Shown: positions 8,140 to 16,698 of the stretch, piece by piece
Numbering within the stretch: position 1 is the stretch's first letter
How the letters are laid out: each line of letters opens with the position of its first letter
Origin: Brevundimonas sp.
GTDB taxonomy: Bacteria; Pseudomonadota; Alphaproteobacteria; Caulobacterales; Caulobacteraceae
Assembly (NCBI GenBank): GCA_004296955.1
Contig: SCVB01000082.1
Location: 1 to 60,249, forward strand
DNA: 60,249 bases
Direction of reading: 5' to 3'
Notes under the pieces: generated by a model
Database searches by the model: none
What the model saw: the letters and a program-made list of their open reading frames with translations, nothing else
Told to the model about the DNA's origin: nothing
Position numbers and translations under genes: made by a program

Positions 8140-10656
8140 TCAGGCGAGATCGCCCACAGCCGCGTCCAGCAGCATGAAGGCGCGGCCGCCGTCCGAGGTG
8201 AGCCGGCCCAGAATGCCCGGGCCGTCGTTGTCCGCCGCCCGCGCCGCCAGGTCCCGCGAGAAGGCGCGGACATAGGCCTCGGCATCGGAACGGAGATCCG
8301 GATCGGTCAGCACGCGGCGCGAGACGCTGCGGACCGCCGCCGGCGCGACGCGCCGGACGATCTGGCGGGCCCGATCGGGGTCGCGCTCGGCTACCGCCTG
8401 CGCGGCCTCCTCGACCCGGGAGCGGGGCAGAAGGGCATTGGGATCGACCCCCATGCGGCGGATGGCGGCGGTGATCCGCTCCTCCAGGGCGTCGGCGGCC
8501 TCCGCCGGCATCACGGGCGTGTCCAGATCCAGCGGCGTCTCGCCGGGGCCGTCGTCGACCAGGTCGCTCCAGCCCAGCCGATCCTCCGACGGCGGGTTGG
8601 GCGCGGCCGATCCGGGCATGGGCTCCAGCTTCAGCCGCCCGCGAAGCCCGAAGGCGCGGGGCTCCTCGGCCCTTGCCGGACGGCCGCGGCCCGCTTCCGG
8701 TTCGGCAGGACCCGACGGCGGGGCGGGAACCGGCTCCCGTCGGCGCAGGGCGGGCGAATCGCCCGACACCACGCCCATCAGGCGGACGGCCTCGGTCAAC
8801 ATGTCGTAGTTCCGCCGCACCCGCTCCTGGAAGCCGGCGTCCAGGGCCTCGGTGTCGGCGGCGGCCTTCTGCGAGGCGACTGCGAGGGCGGCCAAGCCTT
8901 CCTCGACCGAGGCCCGGACGGCCTCGACCCGCTTCTGGGCCTCTTCCGGCAGCCGGGCCGCGCGGTCGTCCAGTTCCCCGATGGTTTCGTCGATCTGGGC
9001 CAGCGCGGCGTTCATGCGCTCGACCGTCGACTCCAGCCGCTCGAGGGCCCGATCCCCGGCCTCGTCGACGAGGCTGCCGGTCTCGACGACGATCTTGCGG
9101 GCTGTGTCGACACGGGCGTCGGCGGCCTGGTCGGCCTTCTGGGCGGCGTCGAAGAGCGCCTCGCCCAGCCGGTCGGCGCGGACCTGCGCCTGTTCGGCGG
9201 CGCTGGTCGCCAGGGCGCGGGACTCCTCGGCCGTGGCCTGCAGGGCGGACAGCGCCAGCCGGGTCTCCTCGACGAGGGCGTCGCGGGCCTCGGCGGCGAG
9301 GGCCTCAAAGCGATCGAGCGCCAGTTTGGTCGCCGCGTCGAAGCCGTCGGCCTCGCGCTGGGACATCTCGACCAGGGCCCGGAACTGGTCGGTCGCGGCC
9401 TCGACGAGGTCCTTGATCGTCTCGGTCGTGCGGGTCGAGGTCTCGCCCAGTTCTCCGGCGGCGTTGCGGGTCGCGGACAGCTGTTCGCTCAGCTGGGCGC
9501 GCTGGCTCTCGACCTGGGCGGAAAAGTCCTCCTGGTCCGTGCGCAGGGCGTAGGCCGCGGTGACGAGGGCGGCGCGCTGCTGGCCGAGGCCCTCCTCGAC
9601 CGACTGGATCTGCTCGGCGACGCCGGAGCCGGCGTTCTCCAGACGCAGGGTCTGGCGGGCGAGATCGTCGGCGGCGACGCGCGCGGCGTCCTGGGCTTCG
9701 CTGGCGGCGGCGGCGAGATCGGCCGCCCGGGCGGCGAGGGCGGCCTCAGCCTCCCGAAGCTGGGTCTGGGCGAGATCGGAGGCGTCCACCACCATGCGCG
9801 ACTGCCGTTCGACCGCCTCGATGACTCCCGAGGCCTGGCTGTCCAGCTGGGCGCCGAGAACCAGCATCTGCTCACGTTCGCCGCCAAGCTGTTCGGCGAG
9901 GCGGCGGGCGGTCCGCCCGGCGGTCTCGGCGGCTTCGTTCAGGCGGGTGGTCTCATGCGACAGGGCCTCGCGCAGGAGGGCCATATCGTGACGGGCGCGT
10001 TCGGCCGCTAGCGACGCCTGGTCGATGTCGTTGCGCAGGGAATGCAGCACCTCTCCGGTCTGCTGCGCCGCCAGGGCCGTCGGAGCGACCAGGGCTTCCG
10101 CCAGCTCGCGGGCGCGGCGGGTTTCGACGGCGAGGCTCGCGCCCTGCCGGACGGCATGGGCCAGCATGATCGCCATCCCCGCCGGGGCCAGGGCGATCAG
10201 CGCATAGACGGCGAGCCGCAGGGACTCCAGCTCGACTGCGCCCGATCCGACCTCGAAGGCCAGCCAGGCGGCCACGCCGCCGACCCACAGGGCCGAGGCG
10301 ACCCCGGCGACGAGATAGGCGTGACGTCCCGAGGGCGCAGGGGCGGCGCGGGGTTGAACCCGCACCGGCGCGGGGGGCGGCTCATAGGCGATCGGCGGCG
10401 CATCCGCCGAGACAGCGATTTCCGGTGCAACGGTCGGCGCAGGCGCGGCGGCGCGCTCGGCCTCGGCCAGGGCCCGCTCCTCGGCGCGGCGCTGTTCCTC
10501 GGCAAGCCGCCGACGGCGGCGTTCGGACATCGGGCGCTCCGCAGCCGCGACCGGATCAGGGGCGAGCGGGGTTTCGTCCGGGGCCGCGCCGGGAGCGAGC
10601 TCCCCGGTATCCGGATCGGTCATGTTCAGCGCGGGCCGTGGGCGGGGTGATTTCAT
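8140..10656 (-). CDS. tipN: TipN-like polarity protein, membrane-anchored coiled coil
   Basis: An 838-residue protein with an acidic/Pro-Ala-rich N-terminal segment (1-110) holding an Arg-rich patch at 44-60. Two adjacent transmembrane helices follow at about 114-135 and 147-169. A very long Ala/Glu/Gln/Arg-rich coiled coil runs from about 175 to 610, and a partly ordered C-terminal region of about 120 residues follows a Pro-rich linker. This architecture and length match TipN, the Caulobacter new-pole 'birth scar' protein that orients polarity and flagellum placement. The identification rests on architecture, not residue-level motifs. ATG 10623 is an alternative start. A candidate promoter and a 9-bp hairpin lie just upstream. 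Confidence 0.7.
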   Translation of the reverse strand: MKSPRPRPALNMTDPDTGELAPGAAPDETPLAPDPVAAAERPMSERRRRRLAEEQRRAEERALAEAERAAAPAPTVAPEIAVSADAPPIAYEPPPAPVRVQPRAAPAPSGRHAYLVAGVASALWVGGVAAWLAFEVGSGAVELESLRLAVYALIALAPAGMAIMLAHAVRQGASLAVETRRARELAEALVAPTALAAQQTGEVLHSLRNDIDQASLAAERARHDMALLREALSHETTRLNEAAETAGRTARRLAEQLGGEREQMLVLGAQLDSQASGVIEAVERQSRMVVDASDLAQTQLREAEAALAARAADLAAAASEAQDAARVAADDLARQTLRLENAGSGVAEQIQSVEEGLGQQRAALVTAAYALRTDQEDFSAQVESQRAQLSEQLSATRNAAGELGETSTRTTETIKDLVEAATDQFRALVEMSQREADGFDAATKLALDRFEALAAEARDALVEETRLALSALQATAEESRALATSAAEQAQVRADRLGEALFDAAQKADQAADARVDTARKIVVETGSLVDEAGDRALERLESTVERMNAALAQIDETIGELDDRAARLPEEAQKRVEAVRASVEEGLAALAVASQKAAADTEALDAGFQERVRRNYDMLTEAVRLMGVVSGDSPALRRREPVPAPPSGPAEPEAGRGRPARAEEPRAFGLRGRLKLEPMPGSAAPNPPSEDRLGWSDLVDDGPGETPLDLDTPVMPAEAADALEERITAAIRRMGVDPNALLPRSRVEEAAQAVAERDPDRARQIVRRVAPAAVRSVSRRVLTDPDLRSDAEAYVRAFSRDLAARAADNDGPGILGRLTSDGGRAFMLLDAAVGDLA

Positions 10657-10678
10657 GAAGCGGCGATCTCGTCACGGA

Positions 10679-10699
10679 GCGCGCCGGCGACCGGCGCGC
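10679..10699 (-). other. 9-bp GC hairpin in the predicted tipN leader
   Basis: GCGCGCCGG-CGA-CCGGCGCGC is a perfect inverted repeat ending 23 nt upstream of the tipN ATG, within the predicted 5' UTR. It could affect translation or mRNA stability. No T-run follows. Confidence 0.5.
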
Positions 10700-10728
10700 G
10701 ATAGGACGCGGTGACCCTAACGAGTCAA
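10700..10728 (-). promoter_or_regulatory. Candidate tipN promoter with GANTC in the −35 box
   Basis: On the minus strand TTGACT (10728-10723) is followed by 17 nt and CCTATC (10705-10700). The −35 hexamer overlaps GACTC, a CcrM-type GANTC methylation site (10722-10726). In Caulobacter, methylated GANTC sites near promoters recruit GcrA, so cell-cycle control of this gene is plausible. Confidence 0.5.
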
Positions 10729-10784
10729 TCGCGGCGCGCAAAGGCGAGGGTGCATGATTCCGGGGACAGTCGGCCGACTGACGA

Positions 10785-10973
10785 TCAGCAGTCCTGCTTG
10801 CGATCGGTGGAGGCGGCGAGCATGGCGGCCGAGGCGCCGTCGCCACAATCGCGGACACGGTGGATTTCGCGCTGGGGGGCTTGTCGCGCATCCAGATCCA
10901 CGCCGAACTGCGACAAGGCCGCAGCGGCCAGCATGGCGACAAATCCTGCGATGAATTCGATCAGCGCCTGCAT
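10785..10973 (-). CDS. Small hypothetical membrane protein (62 aa)
   Basis: A 62-residue protein whose first 25 residues (MQALIEFIAGFVAMLAAAAL…) form one hydrophobic helix, followed by a polar tail with two Cys residues near the end. A strong Shine-Dalgarno sequence, GGGGGAG, lies 7 nt before the ATG, the best support that it is translated. It stands alone between tipN and the PLD gene. No family recognised. Confidence 0.5.
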   Translation of the reverse strand: MQALIEFIAGFVAMLAAAALSQFGVDLDARQAPQREIHRVRDCGDGASAAMLAASTDRKQDC

Positions 10974-11164
10974 CGCCGATCTCCCCCGGTCCGAATGACG
11001 GCGAACTTTATGCCCTCAAAACCACGTTCGGACAATCCCGCTCCCCGTGAACAAACCTTCACCATTGACCACGTTCGCCCGGACATGGAACGGAAGTGGC
11101 CGGCGCGCGTCCTGTAGAGCTTGGGGCGCACACCGCCGTCACGTGAATCGGCCAGACTGGCGCC

Positions 11165-12631
11165 ATGAACGAATCCGGGGACGACCGAAGCCAGAGCCTG
11201 CTCGCGCCGGGCAGCAACTGCTGGCGGGTAGAGACTGCGGACCGGTTCGCCGTCCTGATGGAGAATGCGGCCTATTTTGAAGCGCTTCGCTCGGCCCTTG
11301 CCAAGGCGAAACGATCGATCGTCATCCTCGGCTGGCAGTTCGATCCGCGCACCCGGCTCGATCCGCAGAGCCCGCATTCCGACCACCAGGCCCAGATCGG
11401 ACACCAGCTGCGTCTGCTGGTGAAAGCCAACCCCGAGCTCGACGTACGGCTGCTGATATGGAAATCGCCGCTGCTCATCGCCGCTTCGCAGGGCTTCTAT
11501 CCGCACAAGGCCCAGGGCTGGTTCCGCAAGCGGATGGTGGAGTTCCGGCTCGATCCGCCGCCCGCCATCGGCGCCTGCCATCATCAGAAGGCCGTCATCA
11601 TCGACGATGCGGTGGCCTTCTGTGGCGGCGGCGACATCTCCACCGACCGCTGGGACACCGAGGAACATCTGGACGGCGACCCGCGCCGCTGTCAGCCCTC
11701 GGGCCTGATCCCGCCGCCGCGCCACGAGGTTATGGCCGTGATGGACGGGGCCGCCGCCCGGGCTCTCGGCGACCTCGCGCGCGAGCGCTGGTTCCGCTCG
11801 ACCGGTGAGCGGACTATCGCCGATGAGGCCGGGTCCGACCCGTGGCCGGAGGGGCTGGAGCCCGACATGCGCGGCACGCCGGTCGCCATCGCCCGCACCG
11901 AGCCCTCGGCCGGCGGGCGGACGGAGGTCCGGGAAAACGAGATGCTGCACCTGGACGCCATCCGGAGAGCGAAGCGCCTGATCTATATGGAGAACCAGTA
12001 TTTCACCTCGCCGGTGATTGCCGAGGCGCTGGCCGCGCGGCTGGGCGAGGAGGACGGCCCCGAGATCGTCCTCGTGTCGACGGGCACCAGCCCCAGCTGG
12101 TTCGACCGGATCACCATGGATACGGCGCGGTCGGAGATCCTGTTCCGCCTGGAGCAGGCGGATCGGCACAATCGCTTCTTCGCCTTCACCCCGCATACCC
12201 GACAGGGCGAACGGATCATCGTCCACGCCAAGGTCTCGATCTATGACGATGCGGTGCTGCGGATCGGCTCGACCAATCTGAACAACCGCTCGTTCGGCTT
12301 CGACACCGAATGCGACATCGCCGCCGAGCCGACGGATGAGGCGGGCCGGGAGGCCATCCGCCGGTTCCGACACCGCACCATCGGCCACTGGATCGGCGTC
12401 GACGGCCAGGCTTTCGCGGCGGTCGAAGCCGGCGCCGGCCGGGTGGGGGAGGCCATCCAGCGCTTCGACACCGGACGGATGCACGTGCTCGGGGCCGAGC
12501 CGCCGTCCCGGGTGGAGCGCATCATCGCCGAGTTCCAGCTGGGCGACCCGACCTCGACGCGGGACGCTTTCCGCCCTTGGAAGCGACGCACCCGCTCGCA
12601 CCGCACCCTGCCGGCGCCTACGGGGTCCTGA
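11165..12631 (+). CDS. Phospholipase D-family protein (two HKD motifs)
   Basis: A 488-residue protein with two PLD half-sites: HHQKAVIIDD (His140, Lys142, Asp147) and VHAKVSIYDD (His354, Lys356, Asp361) followed by GSTNLNNRS. The first domain has the eukaryotic-like order LGWQFD…GGGD. No signal peptide or N-terminal membrane helices are visible, so it differs from classical cardiolipin synthases and is closer to the phospholipase D/transphosphatidylase group. It overlaps the convergent EEP gene by 14 nt. In many genomes PLD and EEP proteins are adjacent or fused, which suggests joint work on phospholipid headgroups. Confidence 0.9.
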   Translation: MNESGDDRSQSLLAPGSNCWRVETADRFAVLMENAAYFEALRSALAKAKRSIVILGWQFDPRTRLDPQSPHSDHQAQIGHQLRLLVKANPELDVRLLIWKSPLLIAASQGFYPHKAQGWFRKRMVEFRLDPPPAIGACHHQKAVIIDDAVAFCGGGDISTDRWDTEEHLDGDPRRCQPSGLIPPPRHEVMAVMDGAAARALGDLARERWFRSTGERTIADEAGSDPWPEGLEPDMRGTPVAIARTEPSAGGRTEVRENEMLHLDAIRRAKRLIYMENQYFTSPVIAEALAARLGEEDGPEIVLVSTGTSPSWFDRITMDTARSEILFRLEQADRHNRFFAFTPHTRQGERIIVHAKVSIYDDAVLRIGSTNLNNRSFGFDTECDIAAEPTDEAGREAIRRFRHRTIGHWIGVDGQAFAAVEAGAGRVGEAIQRFDTGRMHVLGAEPPSRVERIIAEFQLGDPTSTRDAFRPWKRRTRSHRTLPAPTGS

Positions 12632-13355
12632 ACTCGAAATCGATGATCAACGGCAGATGGTCAGACGCCATCCGGGCCAGCGGGGAGAAGGGCGCCCTCA
12701 CGCCGGTCACCATCAACTCAGGGCTGGTGAAGCAGTGGTCGATGCGAATGGCGGGGAAGCTTGACGGAAAGGTCTTCACCGACGGCTTGAGGCCGAGGCT
12801 GCGCTGGCAATCGGCGAGCCGCCGGGCCAGCGTCTGATAGGGACGGGTCAGCGAGGTGGCGTTGAAATCGCCCGTCAGCAACGTCGGGCCGACGCAGTCG
12901 GAGTGCCCCAGCCAGTCCGGCCCGACCAGCGCCGCCGCCTGCAGGCGCTGCTCACGGGGAACAAGGCCCAGGTGGGTGTTGAAAACGTTGAGTTCGACGC
13001 CGTCGAAATCGATCACCGACCAGAGCGCCCCGCGCGGTTCGAGGCCGGGCACGCCCCGGATCGAGGGCAGCGGGCCGGACTTAACAAGCCGCTCAGGCCG
13101 CAGGGTCAGGATGGCGTCGCCGTATTGCTCTGCCTCGACGCGCATCGCCGCGTGGAAATGGAAGGTCATGGCCAGGCCGTCGGCGATCGACCGGGCCTGA
13201 TCGACGTAACCCGTGCGCGCGCGGCCGACGTCCAGCTCCTGCAGGCAGACGATGTCGGGCTCATGCTCGGCGATGACGCCCACGATACGCGCCACGTCGA
13301 GCTTGCGATCGACTCCGACGCAGCGATGGACATTGTAGGTCAACAGGCGGGGCAT
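12618..13355 (-). CDS. Endonuclease/exonuclease/phosphatase (EEP) family hydrolase
   Basis: A 245-residue metal-dependent phosphoesterase of the DNase I/sphingomyelinase-like fold. Motifs in order are TYNVHRC, the CLQELD acidic motif, NTHLGL, LTGDFNA and SDHLPL at the end. No signal peptide is present. It is tail-to-tail with the PLD gene, and this pairing points to a lipid or phosphodiester substrate rather than DNA repair. The substrate is unknown. Confidence 0.88.
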   Translation of the reverse strand: MPRLLTYNVHRCVGVDRKLDVARIVGVIAEHEPDIVCLQELDVGRARTGYVDQARSIADGLAMTFHFHAAMRVEAEQYGDAILTLRPERLVKSGPLPSIRGVPGLEPRGALWSVIDFDGVELNVFNTHLGLVPREQRLQAAALVGPDWLGHSDCVGPTLLTGDFNATSLTRPYQTLARRLADCQRSLGLKPSVKTFPSSFPAIRIDHCFTSPELMVTGVRAPFSPLARMASDHLPLIIDFEFRTP

Positions 13356-13436
13356 GACGTCCTGGAAGCGATCGGGCGGCGGTCAGGCCAATACCACAGA
13401 GAATACGACACCAACGCGGCCGCGGCCGACCCGGGT

Positions 13437-14129
13437 TCAGATCAGGACCAGACGATCGTGGACCTCGTTGGGATTTCCGGCGCGGGGCGGGAAATGCTCG
13501 GCAAGCACACCGCCGCACAGGCCGATGGCCCGCTCGAACCCCGTCGCGGGGGCCCCGTCCTTCATGCCCCGGGCCAGGGCTGCGACCGCCTCGGCCCAGA
13601 CGTCGCGATCGACCCTGGCGTGGATTCCCTCATCAGCGACGACCTCGACCTGATGGTCGGACAGGGCGGCGAAGATCATGACGCCGGTCCGGTCCCGGGT
13701 GACGTGCAGGCCGTGGGCGAGGAACTGCTGCAGCGCGGCCCGGCGCACCCGGGCCCGGCGCACGCTGCGCGGCGTGACCATGCGGCGCACGCCCGGGATC
13801 GAGGTCAGCAGGAAGACGGCGAGGAAGACGGCCGACTGGATCAGGGCGTAGGCGGCGAGGGACTGGCCCACGATGACGTCGCTGGAGGACAGGTGCGCGG
13901 CCTGCCAGCCGTCGCCGAGCCCGGGAATCCAGGCCGGATCGAAGCCGAACGGAATCAGGCCCAGGGGAAGCAGCAGGGCCGCCGCCGCCGCCCAGCCAAG
14001 GGAGATGTCGCGGTAGGACGAGACCTGCCGCGCCAGCACGCAGAAGATCTCGCCCGAGGTGGTCGCCTCGGCCGCCGCAATGGCCGCACCGATCCGGCCC
14101 TCGATCTCGGGGGTCAATTTGATCACCAT
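13437..14129 (-). CDS. TPM-domain protein, second paralogue
   Basis: A 230-residue protein with a TPM-like domain split by two central hydrophobic segments (about 45-65 and 93-112). It begins MVIKLTPEIEGRIGAAIAAAEATTSGEIFCVLA and later has LSDHQVEVVADEGIH, typical of the YgcG/Psb32/TPM family (Pfam TPM_phosphatase). Third gene of a lemA-TPM-TPM operon. Its start overlaps the stop of the gene before it by 7 nt. Family members support envelope or stress functions; precise activity is unknown. Confidence 0.85.
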   Translation of the reverse strand: MVIKLTPEIEGRIGAAIAAAEATTSGEIFCVLARQVSSYRDISLGWAAAAALLLPLGLIPFGFDPAWIPGLGDGWQAAHLSSSDVIVGQSLAAYALIQSAVFLAVFLLTSIPGVRRMVTPRSVRRARVRRAALQQFLAHGLHVTRDRTGVMIFAALSDHQVEVVADEGIHARVDRDVWAEAVAALARGMKDGAPATGFERAIGLCGGVLAEHFPPRAGNPNEVHDRLVLI

Positions 14130-14944
14130 CCGCCAGACGCTCCGCCGCCGCCGAAGCTGCCGCCGCCGCCGCTGAAGCCGCCGCCGCCGCCTCCGAATCC
14201 GCCGCCGCCGCTCCGGCCGCCGCTTCTCAGGGCTTCAGCCGCCGCCCAGACGAGGATCGGGCCCAGGCCGCCACCCGGCCGTCTGCGCCCGCGGCCGCCG
14301 GCGCCGCCGATCATGGCCAGGATCATCAGGATGAAGATGAGGGCGATCACCACGCCCACGCCGATGGGCGCGGAGGACCGGGGTCGCTCCGCCGCCGCCG
14401 CCCGGGCCTGGGCCTCGGCCGGATCCAGCCGCAACTGCTGGTCGATGGCGTCGACGCCCCGTTCGATGCCGCGTTCGAAATAGCCTTCGCGGAACGAGGG
14501 CAGGATTTCGTTCTGGATGATCAGGGCGGACAGGGCGTCAGTCAGGACAGGTTCGAGACCGTAGCCGACCTCGATCCGGACCTTGCGTTCGCGAGGGGCT
14601 ACGATCAGCAGGACGCCGTTGTTCTTGCCCGCCTGGCCGATGCCCCAGGCGCGGCCCAGCTGATAGCCGTACTCCTCGATCTCGTAGCCCTGCAGGTCCG
14701 GCACGGTGACGACCACGACCTGGTCGGTCGTGTCCCGCTCCAGCGCCTCCAGCTTGGCGGCCAGCGCCAGCTCCTTGGGCGCTGACACGAGGTCGCCGTG
14801 GTCGATGACGCGTCCGTTCAGGGGCGGGAAGGTCGGACCGGCGGCCAGGGCCGGGACCGCGGCCGCCAGCCAGACGGCGGCCAGCAGGGCGGCCGCCAGG
14901 CCCGCGGCCCTGATCACAAGGGAACCCGGAAGGGTGCGAATCAC
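14123..14944 (-). CDS. YgcG-like TPM-domain membrane protein with Gly-rich tail
   Basis: 273 residues: a signal peptide (hydrophobic to about residue 34), a TPM domain (about 38-180, with LEALERDTTDQVVVVTVPDL and KNNGVLLIVAPRERKVRIEVGYGLE), a transmembrane helix at about 194-213, and a C-terminal Gly/Ser-rich tail of GGGGFGGGGG repeats. This is the standard YgcG layout. It overlaps lemA upstream by 4 nt and the second TPM gene downstream, so the three are one operon. Confidence 0.9.
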   Translation of the reverse strand: MIRTLPGSLVIRAAGLAAALLAAVWLAAAVPALAAGPTFPPLNGRVIDHGDLVSAPKELALAAKLEALERDTTDQVVVVTVPDLQGYEIEEYGYQLGRAWGIGQAGKNNGVLLIVAPRERKVRIEVGYGLEPVLTDALSALIIQNEILPSFREGYFERGIERGVDAIDQQLRLDPAEAQARAAAAERPRSSAPIGVGVVIALIFILMILAMIGGAGGRGRRRPGGGLGPILVWAAAEALRSGGRSGGGGFGGGGGGFSGGGGSFGGGGASGGW

Positions 14945-15624
14945 TGCGCCGCCGGCGCCGCGGCGGGGGCCGAGCCGGGGACGACGGCCGGAGCCGTTCC
15001 ACCCGGACGGGCCGGGTTCAGCGCGTCGAAATTGACGCCCGGCGCGGTCTGGGCCGCCTCGGTCGCCGTGAACAACTGCATGGGCTCGGAGCCGCCATGG
15101 ATGGTCTTGGCCCAGATCACCGTCGGGAAGGTGCGCAGCGAGGTGTTATAGTCCCGCACGGCCTCATTGTAGTCGCGCCGGGCGACGGCGATGCGGTTTT
15201 CGGTGCCTTCCAGCTGGGACTGCAGGGCGATGAAATTCTGGTTCGACTTGAGCTCCGGATAGCGCTCCACGACCAGCAACAGCCGCGACAGCGCCTCGGA
15301 CAGCTGCCCCTGGGCGGCCTGGTAGCGCTGGAAGGCGGCCGGGTCGTTGAGGGTCTCGGGCGTGACGGTCACCCCGGTCGCCTGGGCCCGGGCCTCGATC
15401 ACCTGGGTCAGGGTGGTGCGTTCGGCGATCGCGGCGCCCTGGACGGTGGCGACCAGATTGGGCACCAGGTCGGCGCGGCGCTGGTACTGCGACTGGACAT
15501 CGGCCCATTTCGCCTTGGCCGCCTCTTCCTTGGTCGGGATGGCGTTGATCCCGCAGCCGGCCGCGGCAGGCGCGAGGATGACGACAGCGGCGAGGGCCGA
15601 AACACGGGGCGAGAAGCGGATCAT
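14941..15624 (-). CDS. lemA: LemA family lipoprotein
   Basis: A 227-residue protein with an N-terminal signal and a lipobox-like AAGC at about residues 20-24, then the LemA core (YQRRADLVPNLVATVQGAA, ERTTLTQVIEARAQA, ERYPELKSNQNFIALQSQLEGTENRIAVARRDYNEAV). LemA proteins form helical bundles at the envelope and commonly sit beside TPM proteins, as here. The C terminus is a low-complexity Pro/Ala tail. First gene of the three-gene unit. Confidence 0.93.
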   Translation of the reverse strand: MIRFSPRVSALAAVVILAPAAAGCGINAIPTKEEAAKAKWADVQSQYQRRADLVPNLVATVQGAAIAERTTLTQVIEARAQATGVTVTPETLNDPAAFQRYQAAQGQLSEALSRLLLVVERYPELKSNQNFIALQSQLEGTENRIAVARRDYNEAVRDYNTSLRTFPTVIWAKTIHGGSEPMQLFTATEAAQTAPGVNFDALNPARPGGTAPAVVPGSAPAAAPAAQ

Positions 15625-15676
15625 CGACGTCTCCTGACAGGCCAGGATCCGACTATCGGGGTTCGACGGCGACGGT

Positions 15677-16600
15677 TCAAGCGTCGAGAGACTCAGGGGT
15701 CACGCCGGCCGATCGGCAGGCGGCGGTATAGGTGTTGGCCAGCAGGCAGGCGATGGTCATGGGCCCCACCCCGCCGGGCACCGGGGTGATCCGCCCGGCG
15801 ACGGCGGCGGCCTCCTCGAAGGCGACGTCGCCTACCAGCCGCGTCCGGCCCTCGGCGGCCTTGACCGGGTCGCGCGACGGAACCCGGTTGATGCCGACGT
15901 CGATGACCGCGGAGCCGGGCTTGATCCAGTCGCCGCGCACCATCTCCGGGCGGCCCACGGCGGCGACGAGGATGTCCGCGGTGCGGCACAGGGCCGGCAG
16001 GTCGCGGGTCCGCGAATGGGCCACGGTCACGGTGCAGCTCTCGGCCAGCAGCAACTGGGCCATCGGCTTGCCGACGATGTTGGAGCGTCCGACTATGACG
16101 GCGTTTAACCCGGACAGGTCGCCCAGCTCGGCTTTCAGCAGCATCAGGCAACCCAGCGGGGTGCAGGGGACAAGACCGGGCAGGCCGACGGCCAGCCGCC
16201 CGGCGTTCACGACGTGGAAGCCGTCGACATCCTTGTCCGGGTCGATCGCGCCCAGCACCGCCGAGGCGTCGATATGGCCGGGCAGGGGCAGCTGGACGAG
16301 GATGCCGTGGATGCCGGGGTCGGCGTTCAGGGTGGCGATCAGCGCCAGCAGCTCCGCCTGGGTGGTCGTGTCCGGGAGGCGGTGGGTGTCGGAGCGCATG
16401 CCGGCGCGCTGGGTGGTTTCGCCCTTGTTGCGGACATAGACCTGGCTGGCCGGGTCTTCGCCGACGATGACGACGGCCAGCCCCGGTTTGACGCCATGGG
16501 CGGCTTCGAGCCGGGCGGCGGCGGCGGCGACGCGGTCCACCAGCCCGGCCGCAAAGGCCTTGCCGTCGATGATGCTCGCGCGGGCGGGGTCGGCCGTCAT
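15677..16600 (-). CDS. folD: Bifunctional methylene-THF dehydrogenase/methenyl-THF cyclohydrolase FolD
   Basis: A 307-residue NADP-dependent enzyme interconverting methylene-, methenyl- and formyl-THF. Seen: the VYVRNKGE motif with catalytic Lys59 and Tyr55, [17 protein letters not shown], and the NADP-binding [14 protein letters not shown]. Length is normal. Monocistronic as far as can be seen, read away from the PPC-repeat gene. Confidence 0.96.
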   Translation of the reverse strand: MTADPARASIIDGKAFAAGLVDRVAAAAARLEAAHGVKPGLAVVIVGEDPASQVYVRNKGETTQRAGMRSDTHRLPDTTTQAELLALIATLNADPGIHGILVQLPLPGHIDASAVLGAIDPDKDVDGFHVVNAGRLAVGLPGLVPCTPLGCLMLLKAELGDLSGLNAVIVGRSNIVGKPMAQLLLAESCTVTVAHSRTRDLPALCRTADILVAAVGRPEMVRGDWIKPGSAVIDVGINRVPSRDPVKAAEGRTRLVGDVAFEEAAAVAGRITPVPGGVGPMTIACLLANTYTAACRSAGVTPESLDA

Positions 16601-16698
16601 GGATTTCGGCTCCGGTCGTCAGGAATCGTGCGGTCCCCGCGATTTACAGAGGGCGCGGTTCGGCGTCTATGATCGGCATTGCATTCAGGGGGACATCC

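Noticed and set aside
12618-12631. Tail-to-tail overlap of the PLD and EEP genes as an antisense control system
   Set aside because: Only 14 nt overlap; similar small convergent overlaps occur at 7427-7463 and 55132-55135, so this reflects genome compaction.
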